NCBI RefSeq assembly: GCF_016919405.1
Contig: NZ_CP070352.1
Location: 248,001-312,000 of the forward strand
Source of the DNA: Ensifer sp. PDNC004
GTDB lineage: Bacteria; Pseudomonadota; Alphaproteobacteria; Rhizobiales; Rhizobiaceae
DNA: 64,000 nt
Direction: 5' to 3'
The translations under genes were made by a program, and so were the position numbers. A model generated the notes under the pieces. It had not been told where the DNA came from. It saw only the letters and a program-made list of their open reading frames with translations, and searched no databases. Of this stretch, positions 46,034 through 57,183 are shown in pieces; position 1 is the stretch's first letter; every line of letters starts with the position of its first letter.

Positions 46034-47178
46034 GCGCGCGCGCCACAACGACCGAGGGCCGGGCCACGAGAGCCAGACGCTTTGCCGCGCTGGTGCTCAA
46101 GGAAAGCTATCAGATCGTTCGCGACCCGAGCAGTATCCTGATCGCCTTCGTGCTGCCGATGATCCTTCTGTTTCTCTTCGGCTACGGCGTTTCGCTCGAC
46201 ACGACGCAGACCCGGATCGGCCTCGTCGTCGAGGAAGAAGCGCCGTTGACCCGCGATCTCGCCGCCGGTTTCCAGGCGTCACGCTACTTCCTTGTAACGG
46301 TCGGGCGCGATCGGCGTGATTTCGAGGAGGATCTGGTGCTCGGCCGCGTGCGCGGCATCATCGTGATTCCCGCTGGGTTCATGGCGGACTACGCCGCCGG
46401 CCGGCACCCGAATGTGCAAGTGCTCGTCGATGGCTCCGATCCAAATACGGCAAACTTCGTCCAGAACTATGCGCAGGCGACCGTTGCCAACTGGGAGCGC
46501 CAGCGGCTGAGCGATGGCGCCGGTCGGCCGCCGGCGATTTCCGCCGAGCAGCGTTTCTGGTTCAATCCGGAGCTCACCAGCCGGAACTTCCTGGTGCCGG
46601 GCTCGATCGCCATCGTCATGACGCTGGTCGGGACGCTGCTCACCTCCCTCGTCGTTGCGCGCGAATGGGAGCGCGGAACGATGGAGGCGATGATGGCAAC
46701 GCCGGTTTCGGCAGCCGAGCTCCTTGCCGGCAAGCTCCTGCCCTATTTTATCCTCGGGCTCACCTCGATGACGCTCTGCGTCCTCCTTGCCGTCTTCCTC
46801 TTCGGCGTTCCTTTTCGCGGCTCGGTCGCAGCGCTCTACGCGCTATCAGCGACTTTCCTAATGCCGGCGCTCGGTCAGGGCCTGTTGATTTCGGCGGCGA
46901 CCAAGAACCAATTCCTCGCCTCGCAGCTCGCGCTGATTTCGGCGTTTCTTCCGGCCTTCCTGCTTTCGGGGTTTCTCTTCGAGATCAATTCCATGCCGAC
47001 GGTCATCCAGTGGATCACCTTCATCGTGCCGGCGCGCTATCTGATCCCGAGCCTGCAGACGGTGTTTCTGGCCGGCGACATCTGGCCGATGTTCGGCAAG
47101 TCCATTGCCGCCATGCTCCTGATCGGCAGCGTGTTCTTTGCGCTCGCCGCTCGCAGCACCCGCAAGAGGATCGGCTGA
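46030..47178 (+). CDS. ABC-2 exporter permease, YbhS-like
   Basis: 382 residues from ATG 46030, overlapping the ATPase stop. ABC-2 layout: one N-terminal helix (SSILIAFVLPMILLFLFGYG), a large periplasmic domain, then five helices from about 185, with the coupling-region motif REWERGTMEAMMATPVS. It probably pairs with the next gene as a heterodimer. Confidence 0.92.
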   Translation: MSARATTTEGRATRARRFAALVLKESYQIVRDPSSILIAFVLPMILLFLFGYGVSLDTTQTRIGLVVEEEAPLTRDLAAGFQASRYFLVTVGRDRRDFEEDLVLGRVRGIIVIPAGFMADYAAGRHPNVQVLVDGSDPNTANFVQNYAQATVANWERQRLSDGAGRPPAISAEQRFWFNPELTSRNFLVPGSIAIVMTLVGTLLTSLVVAREWERGTMEAMMATPVSAAELLAGKLLPYFILGLTSMTLCVLLAVFLFGVPFRGSVAALYALSATFLMPALGQGLLISAATKNQFLASQLALISAFLPAFLLSGFLFEINSMPTVIQWITFIVPARYLIPSLQTVFLAGDIWPMFGKSIAAMLLIGSVFFALAARSTRKRIG

Positions 47179-47179
47179 G

Positions 47180-48292
47180 ATGTGGTGGACCAGACTGAAA
47201 GCCCTGATCGTCAAGGAATTGCTGGCGGTGCTGCGCGACCCCAAGGGGCGCACCGTGCTGATCGTGCCGCCGATCCTGCAGCTTCTGGTGTTTTCCTACG
47301 CCGCGACGCTCGAGGTCACCAATGTCGACGTGCTAGTGCTGAACCGCGACAACGGCCACTGGAGCCAGGATCTGATCGAGGGGATCGACGGCTCGCCCAC
47401 CTTCCGAAGCATCCGCTTCACCGACAGTCCGCAGGACGTGCGCCTGGCGATCGACACTCAGCAGGTCATTGCGGCGATCGAAATCGGCCCCACCTTCTCG
47501 CGCGAAATCGAGGCAGGCCGGCCGGCGGAGGTGCAGGTCATCCTCGACGGCCGCCGCTCCAATGCGTCGCAGATCGTCTCCGGTTATCTCGGCCGTATCG
47601 TCGGCACGCTTGCCGCAGAGACGCCCGCCGGCAAGCGCTTGGCATCGGGGGCGGTCACCGTCGTCGCCCGCAACTGGTTCAATCCGAACCTTACCTATCA
47701 GTGGTTCATGGTCCCGAACCTCGTCGCCAGCATCGCGCTGTTGATCGGCCTGATCGTGACCGCGCTGTCGATCGCGCGCGAACGCGAGTTGGGGACGTTC
47801 GACCAACTCATGGTGTCGCCGCTTCGAACCCATGAGATCCTGATCGGCAAGCTGATCCCGCCGATGATGATCGGGCTCTTCCACATCACCATCTATATTC
47901 TGGCGGCCGTCTTCATCTTCGGGGTGCCGCTGCGCGGCTCGCTGCTGTTGCTCTATGGCAGCGCGGTGTTCTACCTCGCCTCCGTCGTCGGTCTCGGCCT
48001 GTTCATTTCGGCCCTGTCGATGACGCAGCAGCAGGCGATCCTCGGCGCATTCCTGTTCATGGTGCCGGCGATGCTGCTTTCGGGGTTTGCCACGCCGATC
48101 GAGAACATGCCGTCCTGGCTGCAGCCGATCACCTATGTCAATCCGCTGCGCTACTTCCTCGTGATCGTGAAGGGCGTGTTCCTCAAGGACATTCCGACGG
48201 TCGAGGTGGCGCGACAGACGATCCCGTTGTTTCTGATCGCCATCGTCACCCTCTCGGCCGCATCCTGGCTCTTCCGTCGCCGGCTGGAGTGA
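47180..48292 (+). CDS. ABC-2 exporter permease, YbhR-like
   Basis: 370 residues from MWWTRLKALIVKEL, one base after the stop of the previous gene. Same ABC-2 layout as its partner, with RERELGTFDQLMVSPLR at the coupling region and a C-terminal SWLFRRRLE. It completes a tripartite drug or lipid exporter (adaptor, double ATPase, two permeases). The outer-membrane partner is not in the operon, and may be TolC-like. Confidence 0.92.
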   Translation: MWWTRLKALIVKELLAVLRDPKGRTVLIVPPILQLLVFSYAATLEVTNVDVLVLNRDNGHWSQDLIEGIDGSPTFRSIRFTDSPQDVRLAIDTQQVIAAIEIGPTFSREIEAGRPAEVQVILDGRRSNASQIVSGYLGRIVGTLAAETPAGKRLASGAVTVVARNWFNPNLTYQWFMVPNLVASIALLIGLIVTALSIARERELGTFDQLMVSPLRTHEILIGKLIPPMMIGLFHITIYILAAVFIFGVPLRGSLLLLYGSAVFYLASVVGLGLFISALSMTQQQAILGAFLFMVPAMLLSGFATPIENMPSWLQPITYVNPLRYFLVIVKGVFLKDIPTVEVARQTIPLFLIAIVTLSAASWLFRRRLE

Positions 48293-48895
48293 TCAGTCCT
48301 TCAGGAAGCGCGCGATCGCCGCAATCTCATTCTGACGGATGTCGTGCCCGCCCGAATGCCACTCGGTCTCGGTTGCGGCACCCTGCCCCTGGAAGTAGTC
48401 CGCGAGCGCCTGGGTCAGCGGAGCCGGGCAGATCGGGTCACGCTCGCCGGCGGTAATCAGGACGCGACGCCCCTTCAGCGCCGCATTGTCTTTCGGGCGG
48501 AACGGGATCAAGGGATGCATCAGCACTGCCTTGTCGAAAACACCGCCTTCGATCAGAACGTTGGCGAGAATGTTCGCGCCGTTGGAATAACCAAGGCCGA
48601 TCACCTGTGAAGCCTGATGCTCCGCAGCCAGCGCCTTGACGAAGGCCGCCATCTTCTCGGTGGCGCGGGCAAGGTCCGCCATGTCGTAGACACCCTCGCC
48701 GGTGCGCTTGAAGAAGCGTGCGGCGCCATATTCCGAAACGTCGCCACGCGGCGAAACGATCGTCGCTTCGGGCAGAAGCTCGGATGCGAAGGTGAAGAAC
48801 TGGTTCTCGTCACCGCCGGTCCCGTGGAACACGAAAAATATCGGCTGGCCGGGCTTTCCGGCCTTCAGCTTGTGAACATAGCCATGATCTACCAT
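48293..48895 (-). CDS. Carboxylesterase/phospholipase-type hydrolase, MhqD-like
   Basis: 200 residues from MVDHGYVHKLKAG with GGAG 6 nt upstream. It has FHGTGGDENQF, the nucleophile Ser in GLGYSNGANI, an Asp in GERDPIC and the His in SGGHDI. In Bacillus the MhqD esterase works with MhqO-type dioxygenases against hydroquinones and quinones. Here the same pair stands together, on one strand. The reaction itself is not established. Confidence 0.85.
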   Translation of the reverse strand: MVDHGYVHKLKAGKPGQPIFFVFHGTGGDENQFFTFASELLPEATIVSPRGDVSEYGAARFFKRTGEGVYDMADLARATEKMAAFVKALAAEHQASQVIGLGYSNGANILANVLIEGGVFDKAVLMHPLIPFRPKDNAALKGRRVLITAGERDPICPAPLTQALADYFQGQGAATETEWHSGGHDIRQNEIAAIARFLKD

Positions 48896-49019
48896 TTTTG
48901 TCTCCTGGAGCAGGCTTCCAAACGGGTCGATGCCGCGTTCGAGCCTGCCTGATTCCAAAGCGTTGGCTTCACGGTTTCGACGAAACTGTGAACCGTTCTG
49001 TGCAAGTGCCGGTGCCGGA

Positions 49020-49040
49020 GGCTCGCCGCAGCGGCGAGCC
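49020..49040. terminator. Perfect hairpin between the dioxygenase and esterase genes
   Basis: GGCTCGCCG and CGGCGAGCC pair over CAG, 18 nt after the dioxygenase stop. It lacks a T-run on the minus strand, while on the plus strand TTCTCTGTCTT follows. Confidence 0.6.
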
Positions 49041-49057
49041 TTCTCTGTCTTGGTCTC

Positions 49058-49987
49058 CTAGTCGATCTTCTCAAGGTGGCTTTCGAGGATCGGACGCAGG
49101 TGCTTGTGCTGCTGCGGCAGCTTCAGCGCCTCACCGAGATGGGCGAGATCCTCGTCCCGCTCGAAGCCCGGCTCGTTGGTCGCGATCTCGAACAGCACGC
49201 CGCCCGGCGTGCGGAAGTAGATCGCCCAGAAGTAATCGCGGTCGATGACCGGCGTCACCTGATAGCCCGTGTCCATCAGCGCCTTGCGCACCTCGAGCTG
49301 CATTTCGCGGTTCTCGACGGCAAAGGCGATGTGGTGCACCGAGCCTGCCCCTTGCGAGGCGCGGCCGATGTTCGGCATCGTTTCGAGGTCGATGACGCGG
49401 GCATCGTTGCCGCCGGGCACGATCAGACGGGTGACGCCATCCTTGCGATCGAGTTCTTCGTAGCCCATGAACTTCAGAAGCTCGGCCGTCGCCCCTTCGT
49501 CGCGCAGACGCAGGGCTGCGGAATGGAAGCCGCGGATTGCATGGTCCGCCGAAATGCCGCCTTCCGTCCAGGGCGCCCGCCCATCGTCCTTGACCTCGAC
49601 GAGTGCGAAGCCGTCGCCGTCAGGACCGGCAAAATTCAGGCGCTTTTCACCGAAGGTTTCCTCATCCTTGAGACCGGTGACGCCCAGCGTCGCCAGCCGC
49701 TCCTTCCAGAACCCGAGCGAGCCTTCAGGCACAGAGAAGACGGTGGTTCCGACTTCGCCGGTACCGGCGCGGCCACGCGGCATCTGCGGGAATGGGAAAT
49801 AGGTCATGACCGTGCCAGGCGTGCCGGCTTCGTCGCCGTAATAGAGGTGATAGACATCGGGCGAGTCGAAGTTGACCGTCTTTTTGACCCGGCGCAGGCC
49901 GAGCGACCTGGTGAAGAACAGGTTGTTCTCGCGCGCATCGTCGGCCATCGAGGTGACGTGATGCAGACCCTTGATCTGATTGAGCAT
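49058..49987 (-). CDS. Ring-cleaving-dioxygenase-like VOC protein, MhqO-like
   Basis: 309 residues from MLNQIKGLHHV. Two tandem VOC modules, with metal-type His in LHHVTSM, His in SVHHIAFAV and Glu in LFEIATNEPGF. MhqO-type proteins are linked to resistance to methylhydroquinone, probably by extradiol cleavage of hydroquinone-like compounds. It is upstream of the MhqD-like gene on the same strand. No MhqR-type regulator is next to them. Confidence 0.88.
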   Translation of the reverse strand: MLNQIKGLHHVTSMADDARENNLFFTRSLGLRRVKKTVNFDSPDVYHLYYGDEAGTPGTVMTYFPFPQMPRGRAGTGEVGTTVFSVPEGSLGFWKERLATLGVTGLKDEETFGEKRLNFAGPDGDGFALVEVKDDGRAPWTEGGISADHAIRGFHSAALRLRDEGATAELLKFMGYEELDRKDGVTRLIVPGGNDARVIDLETMPNIGRASQGAGSVHHIAFAVENREMQLEVRKALMDTGYQVTPVIDRDYFWAIYFRTPGGVLFEIATNEPGFERDEDLAHLGEALKLPQQHKHLRPILESHLEKID

Positions 49988-50221
49988 TGCCGTGATCCTT
50001 TCTCTCCGGCGCCACCGGGCGCTCCGTTGGGTCTTAGATGCGCCTATCCGCTCCTCAGCGAAAGACGGCCGCAACCAAACGCATTGTCAACGCAGCATTG
50101 ACGACACCCGGGATCCGTCAACAGACACGAATTCCGGAGGCGACTTGTGAGCCCTCGCCACGATGCTTAAGATCGATCGTCGGCATTTGCGGCGGCAACA
50201 CGAGGAGGGGCGCGCATATCT

Positions 50222-52048
50222 GTGAAACATCGCTTAGTCCTGGCGTTCCTGCTGTTGCCGCTGCTTGCAGCCATGCTGGCATGGAAAGGCTATGCGGTCA
50301 CGACCGACAGCTATTTGCGCGAGGCAAGCGCCCAGGCGACGACGGCGCTGCGCCTCGCCGTCACCGCGCTCGACGGCCACCTCAACCGATACCAGGCGCT
50401 GCCGGCGCTGATTGCGGATCATGACGACGTCCGCGAGCTCGTCACCCGCCCGCGCGACCGGCGGCTACGGGAGGCCGTCGACAGCTACCTCAAGGACATC
50501 AACGGCCTGCTGCAGTCCTCGGACATCTACGTGATCACGCCGGATGGCAACACCATCGCCGCCAGCAACTATGACGGGCCGACGAGCTTCGTCGGGCAGA
50601 ATTTCAGCTACAGGCCGTATTTCCAGGAAGCGCTTCGCGGGCAGCAATCGCGGTTCTATGCGCTCGGGACCACATCGCTGAAGCGCGGCTACTTTTTCGG
50701 CTCCCCGATCCGGGTCGGAAACGAGATCCGCGGCGTCATGGTGTTCAAGGTCGATGTCGAGCGCATCGAAGCCTCCTGGCAGGGCGGTGAGTACAAGATT
50801 TTCGTCTCCGACCCGGAAGGCATCATCTTCATGTCCGGCGATCCGGAGTGGCGCTACGCGTCGGTCCTGCCGCTGACATCGGACCGGCTGGCACGAACCG
50901 AGGCCTCCAGGCGCTACGCCGACGCCACCGTGCACGCCCTTCCCGTCTTGGAGCGCGTCTCGTCCGATCGTCACTTCCTCACCGTCTCGGCCGGAAACTC
51001 GAGCCGCGAATACCTGATGCTTTCGCAGCGGATGCCCGACGCCGACTGGACCGTGAACGTGCTGGTCGATACGGCGTCGGTGCGAACACAGGCGCTGACG
51101 ACTGTCATCGCCGCCCTGCTTCTGCTCTGCCTTGCGGGCCTCGGCGTCGCCATCATTTTTCAGCGGCGGGCACGGCTCAACGAGCGCCTGTCGATGCAGG
51201 CGGAGGCCCGGGCCGAGCTGGAGCGCCGGGTCGACGAACGCACCGCCGACCTCGCGCGCGTCAACGCCCAGATCGAGGAAGAGATCGCCGAACGGCGGCT
51301 GACGGAGAAGCAGCTGCGCCGCACGCAGGCCGATCTGATCCAGGCCGGGAAACTGGCAGGGCTCGGGCAGATGTCGGCCGCACTCTCGCACGAATTCAAC
51401 CAACCGCTTGCCGCCGCCAAGACCTATGCCGACAGCGCCGCACTGCTGATCGAGCGGGGTCGATCCGACGAGGCGACCGACAATATCCGCCGCATCTCCG
51501 GGCTCGTCGACCGCATGGCGGCGATCAGCAAGCACCTGCGCAACTTCGCCCGCAAGCCGAACGAGAAACTCGGGCCCGTTCTCGTCGAAGACGTGGTGCG
51601 CGATACGATGGAGATCGTCTCGGTTCGGTTGAAGGCGGCGGCAGCGAGCATCGATATCGATCTCGGCGACGAGCCGCTCGTCGTTCGCGCCGGCTCGGTG
51701 CGCCTGCAGCAGGTGCTCGTCAACATCATTTCCAATGCCGCCGATGCTGTCGAAGGGCTCGATGACCGTACCATCCGCCTGCGTGCGCGACAGGAAGACG
51801 GCAAAGTCGTGCTGACCGTCAGCGACCCGGGACCGGGGATTGCCCCGGCGATTGCCGAGCGCATCTTCGATCCGTTCTTTTCCACAAAGGGCGTCGGCAA
51901 GGGGCTGGGCCTTGGCCTTTCGATTTCCTATAACATTATCAAGGATTTCGGCGGGAGCCTTATCGCCACCAACCCTGCGGGCGGCGGCGCCGAGTTCCGC
52001 ATCGAACTCGCTGCCGAAAACAGCAACGCCCGGGAGGCCGCCGAATGA
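50222..52048 (+). CDS. dctB: DctB-like sensor histidine kinase
   Basis: 608 residues from a GTG with AGGAGGGG upstream. Two membrane helices (about 5-25 and 295-315) enclose a periplasmic double-PAS/Cache domain (YVITPDGNTIAASN, GQNFSYRPYFQEAL) typical of C4-dicarboxylate sensors. A coiled coil then leads to HisKA with H390 in SHEFNQP and an HATPase domain. DctB phosphorylates DctD in response to dicarboxylates. No dctA or other transporter gene is adjacent, so this could be a paralogous pair for another ligand. Confidence 0.9.
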   Translation: MKHRLVLAFLLLPLLAAMLAWKGYAVTTDSYLREASAQATTALRLAVTALDGHLNRYQALPALIADHDDVRELVTRPRDRRLREAVDSYLKDINGLLQSSDIYVITPDGNTIAASNYDGPTSFVGQNFSYRPYFQEALRGQQSRFYALGTTSLKRGYFFGSPIRVGNEIRGVMVFKVDVERIEASWQGGEYKIFVSDPEGIIFMSGDPEWRYASVLPLTSDRLARTEASRRYADATVHALPVLERVSSDRHFLTVSAGNSSREYLMLSQRMPDADWTVNVLVDTASVRTQALTTVIAALLLLCLAGLGVAIIFQRRARLNERLSMQAEARAELERRVDERTADLARVNAQIEEEIAERRLTEKQLRRTQADLIQAGKLAGLGQMSAALSHEFNQPLAAAKTYADSAALLIERGRSDEATDNIRRISGLVDRMAAISKHLRNFARKPNEKLGPVLVEDVVRDTMEIVSVRLKAAAASIDIDLGDEPLVVRAGSVRLQQVLVNIISNAADAVEGLDDRTIRLRARQEDGKVVLTVSDPGPGIAPAIAERIFDPFFSTKGVGKGLGLGLSISYNIIKDFGGSLIATNPAGGGAEFRIELAAENSNAREAAE

Positions 52049-53406
52049 TCGAGAGCCGGATCCTGCTCGTCGACGACGAAGAGGATGTGCGCCATTCGAG
52101 CGCCCAAGCGCTGGAACTCGCCGGTTTCCGCGTCGACGCCTTTTCGGCCGCCGAACACGCGCTCGAATTCATCAGCTACAGCTTTCCGGGCGTGGTCATC
52201 AGCGATATCCGTATGCCGGGCATGGACGGCATGACGCTCCTGCAGCGCATCCGCGAGATCGATGCGGAAGTACCGGTCATTCTCATCACTGGCCATGGCG
52301 ATGTGCAGCTTGCCGTTCGCGCCATGCGCGAAGGCGCCTATGATTTCGTCGAGAAGCCCTTTGCAGCCCAGATGCTCGCCGGCACGATCCGCCGGGCACT
52401 GGACTGGCGCGCGCTCGTTCTCGAGAACCGGCGGCTGAAGGCGGTTGCCGGCAAGCGCGACGACATCGAGCAACGGCTGCCCGGGCGAAGCCAGGTCATG
52501 GTTGACCTGCGCTACCGTATCCGCGCACTGGGCGCGGCCGATGCCGATACCTTGATTATCGGCGACACCGGCGTCGGCAAGGAGGTGCTGGCCCGGACGC
52601 TGCATGACCTCAGCACCCGCGCCAACAGCCCGTTCATCGCCATCAACTGCGCCGCATTGCCGGAAAACCTGATCGAAAGCGAACTCTTCGGCCATGAGCC
52701 CGGCGCTTTCCCGGGCGCCATCCGTCCGCGCTACGGCAAGTTCGAACATGGTCGCGGCGGCACGATCCTGCTCGACGAGATCGGCTCGATGCCCTTCGAC
52801 CTGCAGGCAAAGTTTCTGCGGGTTCTTCAGGAACGGGTCATCACCCGGCTCGGGTCGAACGAGCAGGTGCCGCTCGACGTGCGCTTCATCGCCACCAGCA
52901 AGGTCGATCTTGAGAAGGAAGTGGCAGCCGGACGCTTCCGGGCGGACCTCCTCTATCGCCTCAACGTCGCAACGCTCCGCGTGCCCTCGCTTGCGCAACG
53001 ACGCGCCGACATTCCGCTGCTCTTCCTGCAACTGGTCAGGGAGTCGGCTGCGCGCTACGGCCGGGACGAGGTGGAGATCTCCCAGTCGATGCTGGCCGAA
53101 ATCGCCGAGCGCGACTGGCCGGGCAATGTGCGCGAGCTGCGCAATGCCGCCGAGCGGCTGGTGCTCGGGCTCGATGCGGCCCCCGACGACAGCGTACGAT
53201 CGGAAAACGGCAACCGCCTTGCCGACAAGGTGGCGGCCTATGAAAAGGGTCTGATCGCCAGTGCGATCGCGGCCCATGGCGGCGCGCTGAAGCCGGTCTA
53301 CGAGACCCTCGGCATCTCGCGCAAGACCCTCTACGAGAAGATGCAGAAGTTCGGGCTCGACAAGAAACTCGTGGCTTCCGACTTCTCCGCAGAGAACGAG
53401 ACCTGA
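52045..53406 (+). CDS. dctD: DctD-like sigma-54 response regulator
   Basis: 453 residues; ATG overlaps the kinase stop. Receiver with D54 in ISDIRMPGMDG, an AAA+ domain with Walker A GDTGVGKE (173-180), and a Fis-type helix-turn-helix at the C-terminus (LKPVYETLGISRKTLYEKM). The sigma-54 contact loop reads GAFPGA at 220-225 instead of the canonical GAFTGA. DctD variants of rhizobia may share this, but the sequence alone cannot settle it. It should activate a sigma-54 promoter, whose target is outside the window. Confidence 0.91.
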   Translation: MIESRILLVDDEEDVRHSSAQALELAGFRVDAFSAAEHALEFISYSFPGVVISDIRMPGMDGMTLLQRIREIDAEVPVILITGHGDVQLAVRAMREGAYDFVEKPFAAQMLAGTIRRALDWRALVLENRRLKAVAGKRDDIEQRLPGRSQVMVDLRYRIRALGAADADTLIIGDTGVGKEVLARTLHDLSTRANSPFIAINCAALPENLIESELFGHEPGAFPGAIRPRYGKFEHGRGGTILLDEIGSMPFDLQAKFLRVLQERVITRLGSNEQVPLDVRFIATSKVDLEKEVAAGRFRADLLYRLNVATLRVPSLAQRRADIPLLFLQLVRESAARYGRDEVEISQSMLAEIAERDWPGNVRELRNAAERLVLGLDAAPDDSVRSENGNRLADKVAAYEKGLIASAIAAHGGALKPVYETLGISRKTLYEKMQKFGLDKKLVASDFSAENET

Positions 53407-53432
53407 CGTTTGCTACGCCGAGAACGGAAATA

Positions 53433-53454
53433 GGGACGCGATCGCTCGCGTCCC
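53433..53454. terminator. Bidirectional hairpin between dctD and the opp operon
   Basis: GGGACGCGA and TCGCGTCCC pair perfectly over TCGC. It lies between two convergent stop codons (53406 and 53480). The plus-strand side is followed by an AAATTTT stretch. Confidence 0.7.
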
Positions 53455-53479
53455 CGCCAAATTTTGAAGGCCCGGCGGC

Positions 53480-55081
<1,602 letters not shown>

Positions 55082-55082
55082 G

Positions 55083-56213
55083 TCAGCGATCCTTCGGGTC
55101 GAGCGCGTCGCGCAGGCCGTCGCCGACGAAGTTCAGCGAGAACAGCGTCAGGACGAAGAAGATGGCCGGGAAGATCAGAAGCCACGGCGCCGACTGGATG
55201 TTGTTTGCGCCTTCCGAGATCAGCGCCCCCCAGCTCGTCAGCGGCGCCTGAACGCCGAGGCCGAGGAAGGAGAGGAAGCTCTCGAGCAGGATCACCTTGG
55301 GCACGACGACGGTCACGAAAACGATGACCGGGCCGATCGTGTTGGGGATGATGTGCCGGCGGATGATCTGCCAATCCGTGAGACCGAGCGCCTGAGCGGC
55401 GCCGACGAATTCTCGACGTTTCAACGCCAATGTCTGGCCGCGCACGATACGGGCCATGTCAAGCCATTCCACCGCCCCGATCACCAGGAAGATCAGGATG
55501 AACGAGCGGCCGAAGAACACGACGAGCACGACGACGAGAAAGACGAAGGGCAGAGAATACATGATCTCCACCAGGCGCATCATGACGTTGTCGACGCGGC
55601 CGCCGATATAGCCCGATGTCGCGCCGTAGACGACGCCGATGCCGAGCGACACGAGGCTCGCGAGCAGGCCGACGGCGATCGAGATCTGGCCGCCGAGCAT
55701 GACGCGAACGAGCAGGTCGCGGCCGTTGGAATCCGTGCCGAAGGGGAAATATTCCCGGTCGACCTGGCCGGTCACCTTCAGCGTCTTGCCGTCGTTTTCC
55801 GATGCCACCACCTGGGTATCGCGGAATTCGTTGGCGCGGTCGAAGTAGCGCGTGGCACGGGAATCGATCGGCTGTTCGGAGGTAATCGTCGCGGTGAAGG
55901 TTTCACCCTCGAGATTGAACTCCTTCAGCGTGACGCGTGCCCGGGTGGCGACACCTTCCATCACGTCTTGAAGCGTCGACGTATCCGGCCGTGGCTCGAG
56001 GCTCGGGCTGATCGAGACGTAGGACGGGAACACCTGGTCATAGGTGTGCGGAACGAAGAACGGACCGAGAAACGAGAACAGTGCGATCAGCGCCAGCATG
56101 AAGCAGCCGGCCATGGCGGCGCGGTTGCGGCGGAAGCGCATGGCGGCGAGCTGGAAGAGGCTGCGCCCCTTCGTTTCCGGCGTCGACGCCGGGGTCTGGG
56201 CGATATCAGTCAT
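55083..56213 (-). CDS. Peptide ABC importer permease, OppC-like
   Basis: 376 residues, longer than usual for OppC because a periplasmic insertion of about 100 residues (about 70-170; ARVTLKEFNLEGETFTATI in two motifs) follows the first helix. Then the standard core with the coupling motif EFVGAAQALGLTDWQII. Overlaps the OppB-like gene by 8 nt (ATGACTGA). Confidence 0.92.
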   Translation of the reverse strand: MTDIAQTPASTPETKGRSLFQLAAMRFRRNRAAMAGCFMLALIALFSFLGPFFVPHTYDQVFPSYVSISPSLEPRPDTSTLQDVMEGVATRARVTLKEFNLEGETFTATITSEQPIDSRATRYFDRANEFRDTQVVASENDGKTLKVTGQVDREYFPFGTDSNGRDLLVRVMLGGQISIAVGLLASLVSLGIGVVYGATSGYIGGRVDNVMMRLVEIMYSLPFVFLVVVLVVFFGRSFILIFLVIGAVEWLDMARIVRGQTLALKRREFVGAAQALGLTDWQIIRRHIIPNTIGPVIVFVTVVVPKVILLESFLSFLGLGVQAPLTSWGALISEGANNIQSAPWLLIFPAIFFVLTLFSLNFVGDGLRDALDPKDR

Positions 56214-57129
56214 GGCGAACCCTCGGATCGAGCAGGCCGTAGAGAATGTCGACCAGGAGATTGAAGACGATGACGAAGATGGCGACGAGAATAACCGTGC
56301 CCATCACCAGCGTGTAGTCGCGGTTGATAGCGCCAAGGACGAAGTAGCGGCCGACGCCCGGAATAGTGAAGATCGTCTCGACGACGGCCGAGCCGGTCAG
56401 AAGGGCCGCAGCGCAGGGCGCCAGATAGGAGACGACCGGCAACATCGCACCGCGCATGGCATGGGTGACGACAACCGTTCGAGATGGCAGGCCATAGGCC
56501 TTGGCCGTTCGGATATGGTCGGTATGCAGCGCCTCGATCATCGAGCCGCGCGTCAAACGCGCGAAAACTGCAAGCTGCGGCAGCGCCAGCGCGATCATCG
56601 GCAGGATCAGGAAGCGCAACGATCCATCACCCCAGCCACCGGCTGGCAACCATGCGAGCACGATTGCAAAGACCAGCGTCAGCACCGGGCCGACGACGAA
56701 ATTGGGCACGGTGACCCCTATCGTCGAAAACGACATGATGGTGAAATCAAGCACGCTGTTTTGCCGAAGCGCCGCGATCGTTCCGGCGGTGACGCCGCCG
56801 ATCAGCGCAATCAGCAACGCGTAGAAGCCGAGCTCCATCGAATAGGGCAGACCCTTGCCGATCAGTTCAGCGACGTTGTTGTCCTTGTAGACATAGCTCG
56901 GCCCGAAGTCGCCGGTCACCGCATTGCTGAGATAGTGCGTGTATTGGCGCCAAAGAGGCTGGTCGAGCTGGTACGTCTTCATCAGGTTCGCCATCGTTTG
57001 TGGCGGAAGAGGACGCTCGAGGTTGAAGGGGCCACCAGGGGCGAACCGCATCAAGAAAAACGAAATGGTGACGACGATAAACAAGGTCGGCACCGCACTC
57101 GCCAATCGGCGAAGGATGAAGGAAATCAT
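56206..57129 (-). CDS. Peptide ABC importer permease, OppB-like
   Basis: 307 residues, six membrane helices, start ISFILRRLASAVPTLFIVV and coupling motif DHIRTAKAYGLPSR. Paired with the OppC-like protein to form the channel. Separated from the binding-protein gene by a hairpin. Confidence 0.93.
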   Translation of the reverse strand: MISFILRRLASAVPTLFIVVTISFFLMRFAPGGPFNLERPLPPQTMANLMKTYQLDQPLWRQYTHYLSNAVTGDFGPSYVYKDNNVAELIGKGLPYSMELGFYALLIALIGGVTAGTIAALRQNSVLDFTIMSFSTIGVTVPNFVVGPVLTLVFAIVLAWLPAGGWGDGSLRFLILPMIALALPQLAVFARLTRGSMIEALHTDHIRTAKAYGLPSRTVVVTHAMRGAMLPVVSYLAPCAAALLTGSAVVETIFTIPGVGRYFVLGAINRDYTLVMGTVILVAIFVIVFNLLVDILYGLLDPRVRHD

Positions 57130-57145
57130 GGACGTACTCCGGAGG

Positions 57146-57173
57146 CGACGCGCGGCCTTCCGACCGCGCGTCG
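57146..57173 (-). terminator. Intercistronic hairpin between oppA and oppB
   Basis: CGACGCGCGG and CCGCGCGTCG arms pair over an 8-nt loop, 11 nt after the oppA stop. There is no T-run. It has the same place as the hairpin in the amino-acid importer, and probably lets more binding protein be made than permease. Confidence 0.65.
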
Positions 57174-57183
57174 TCTCTGTTCG

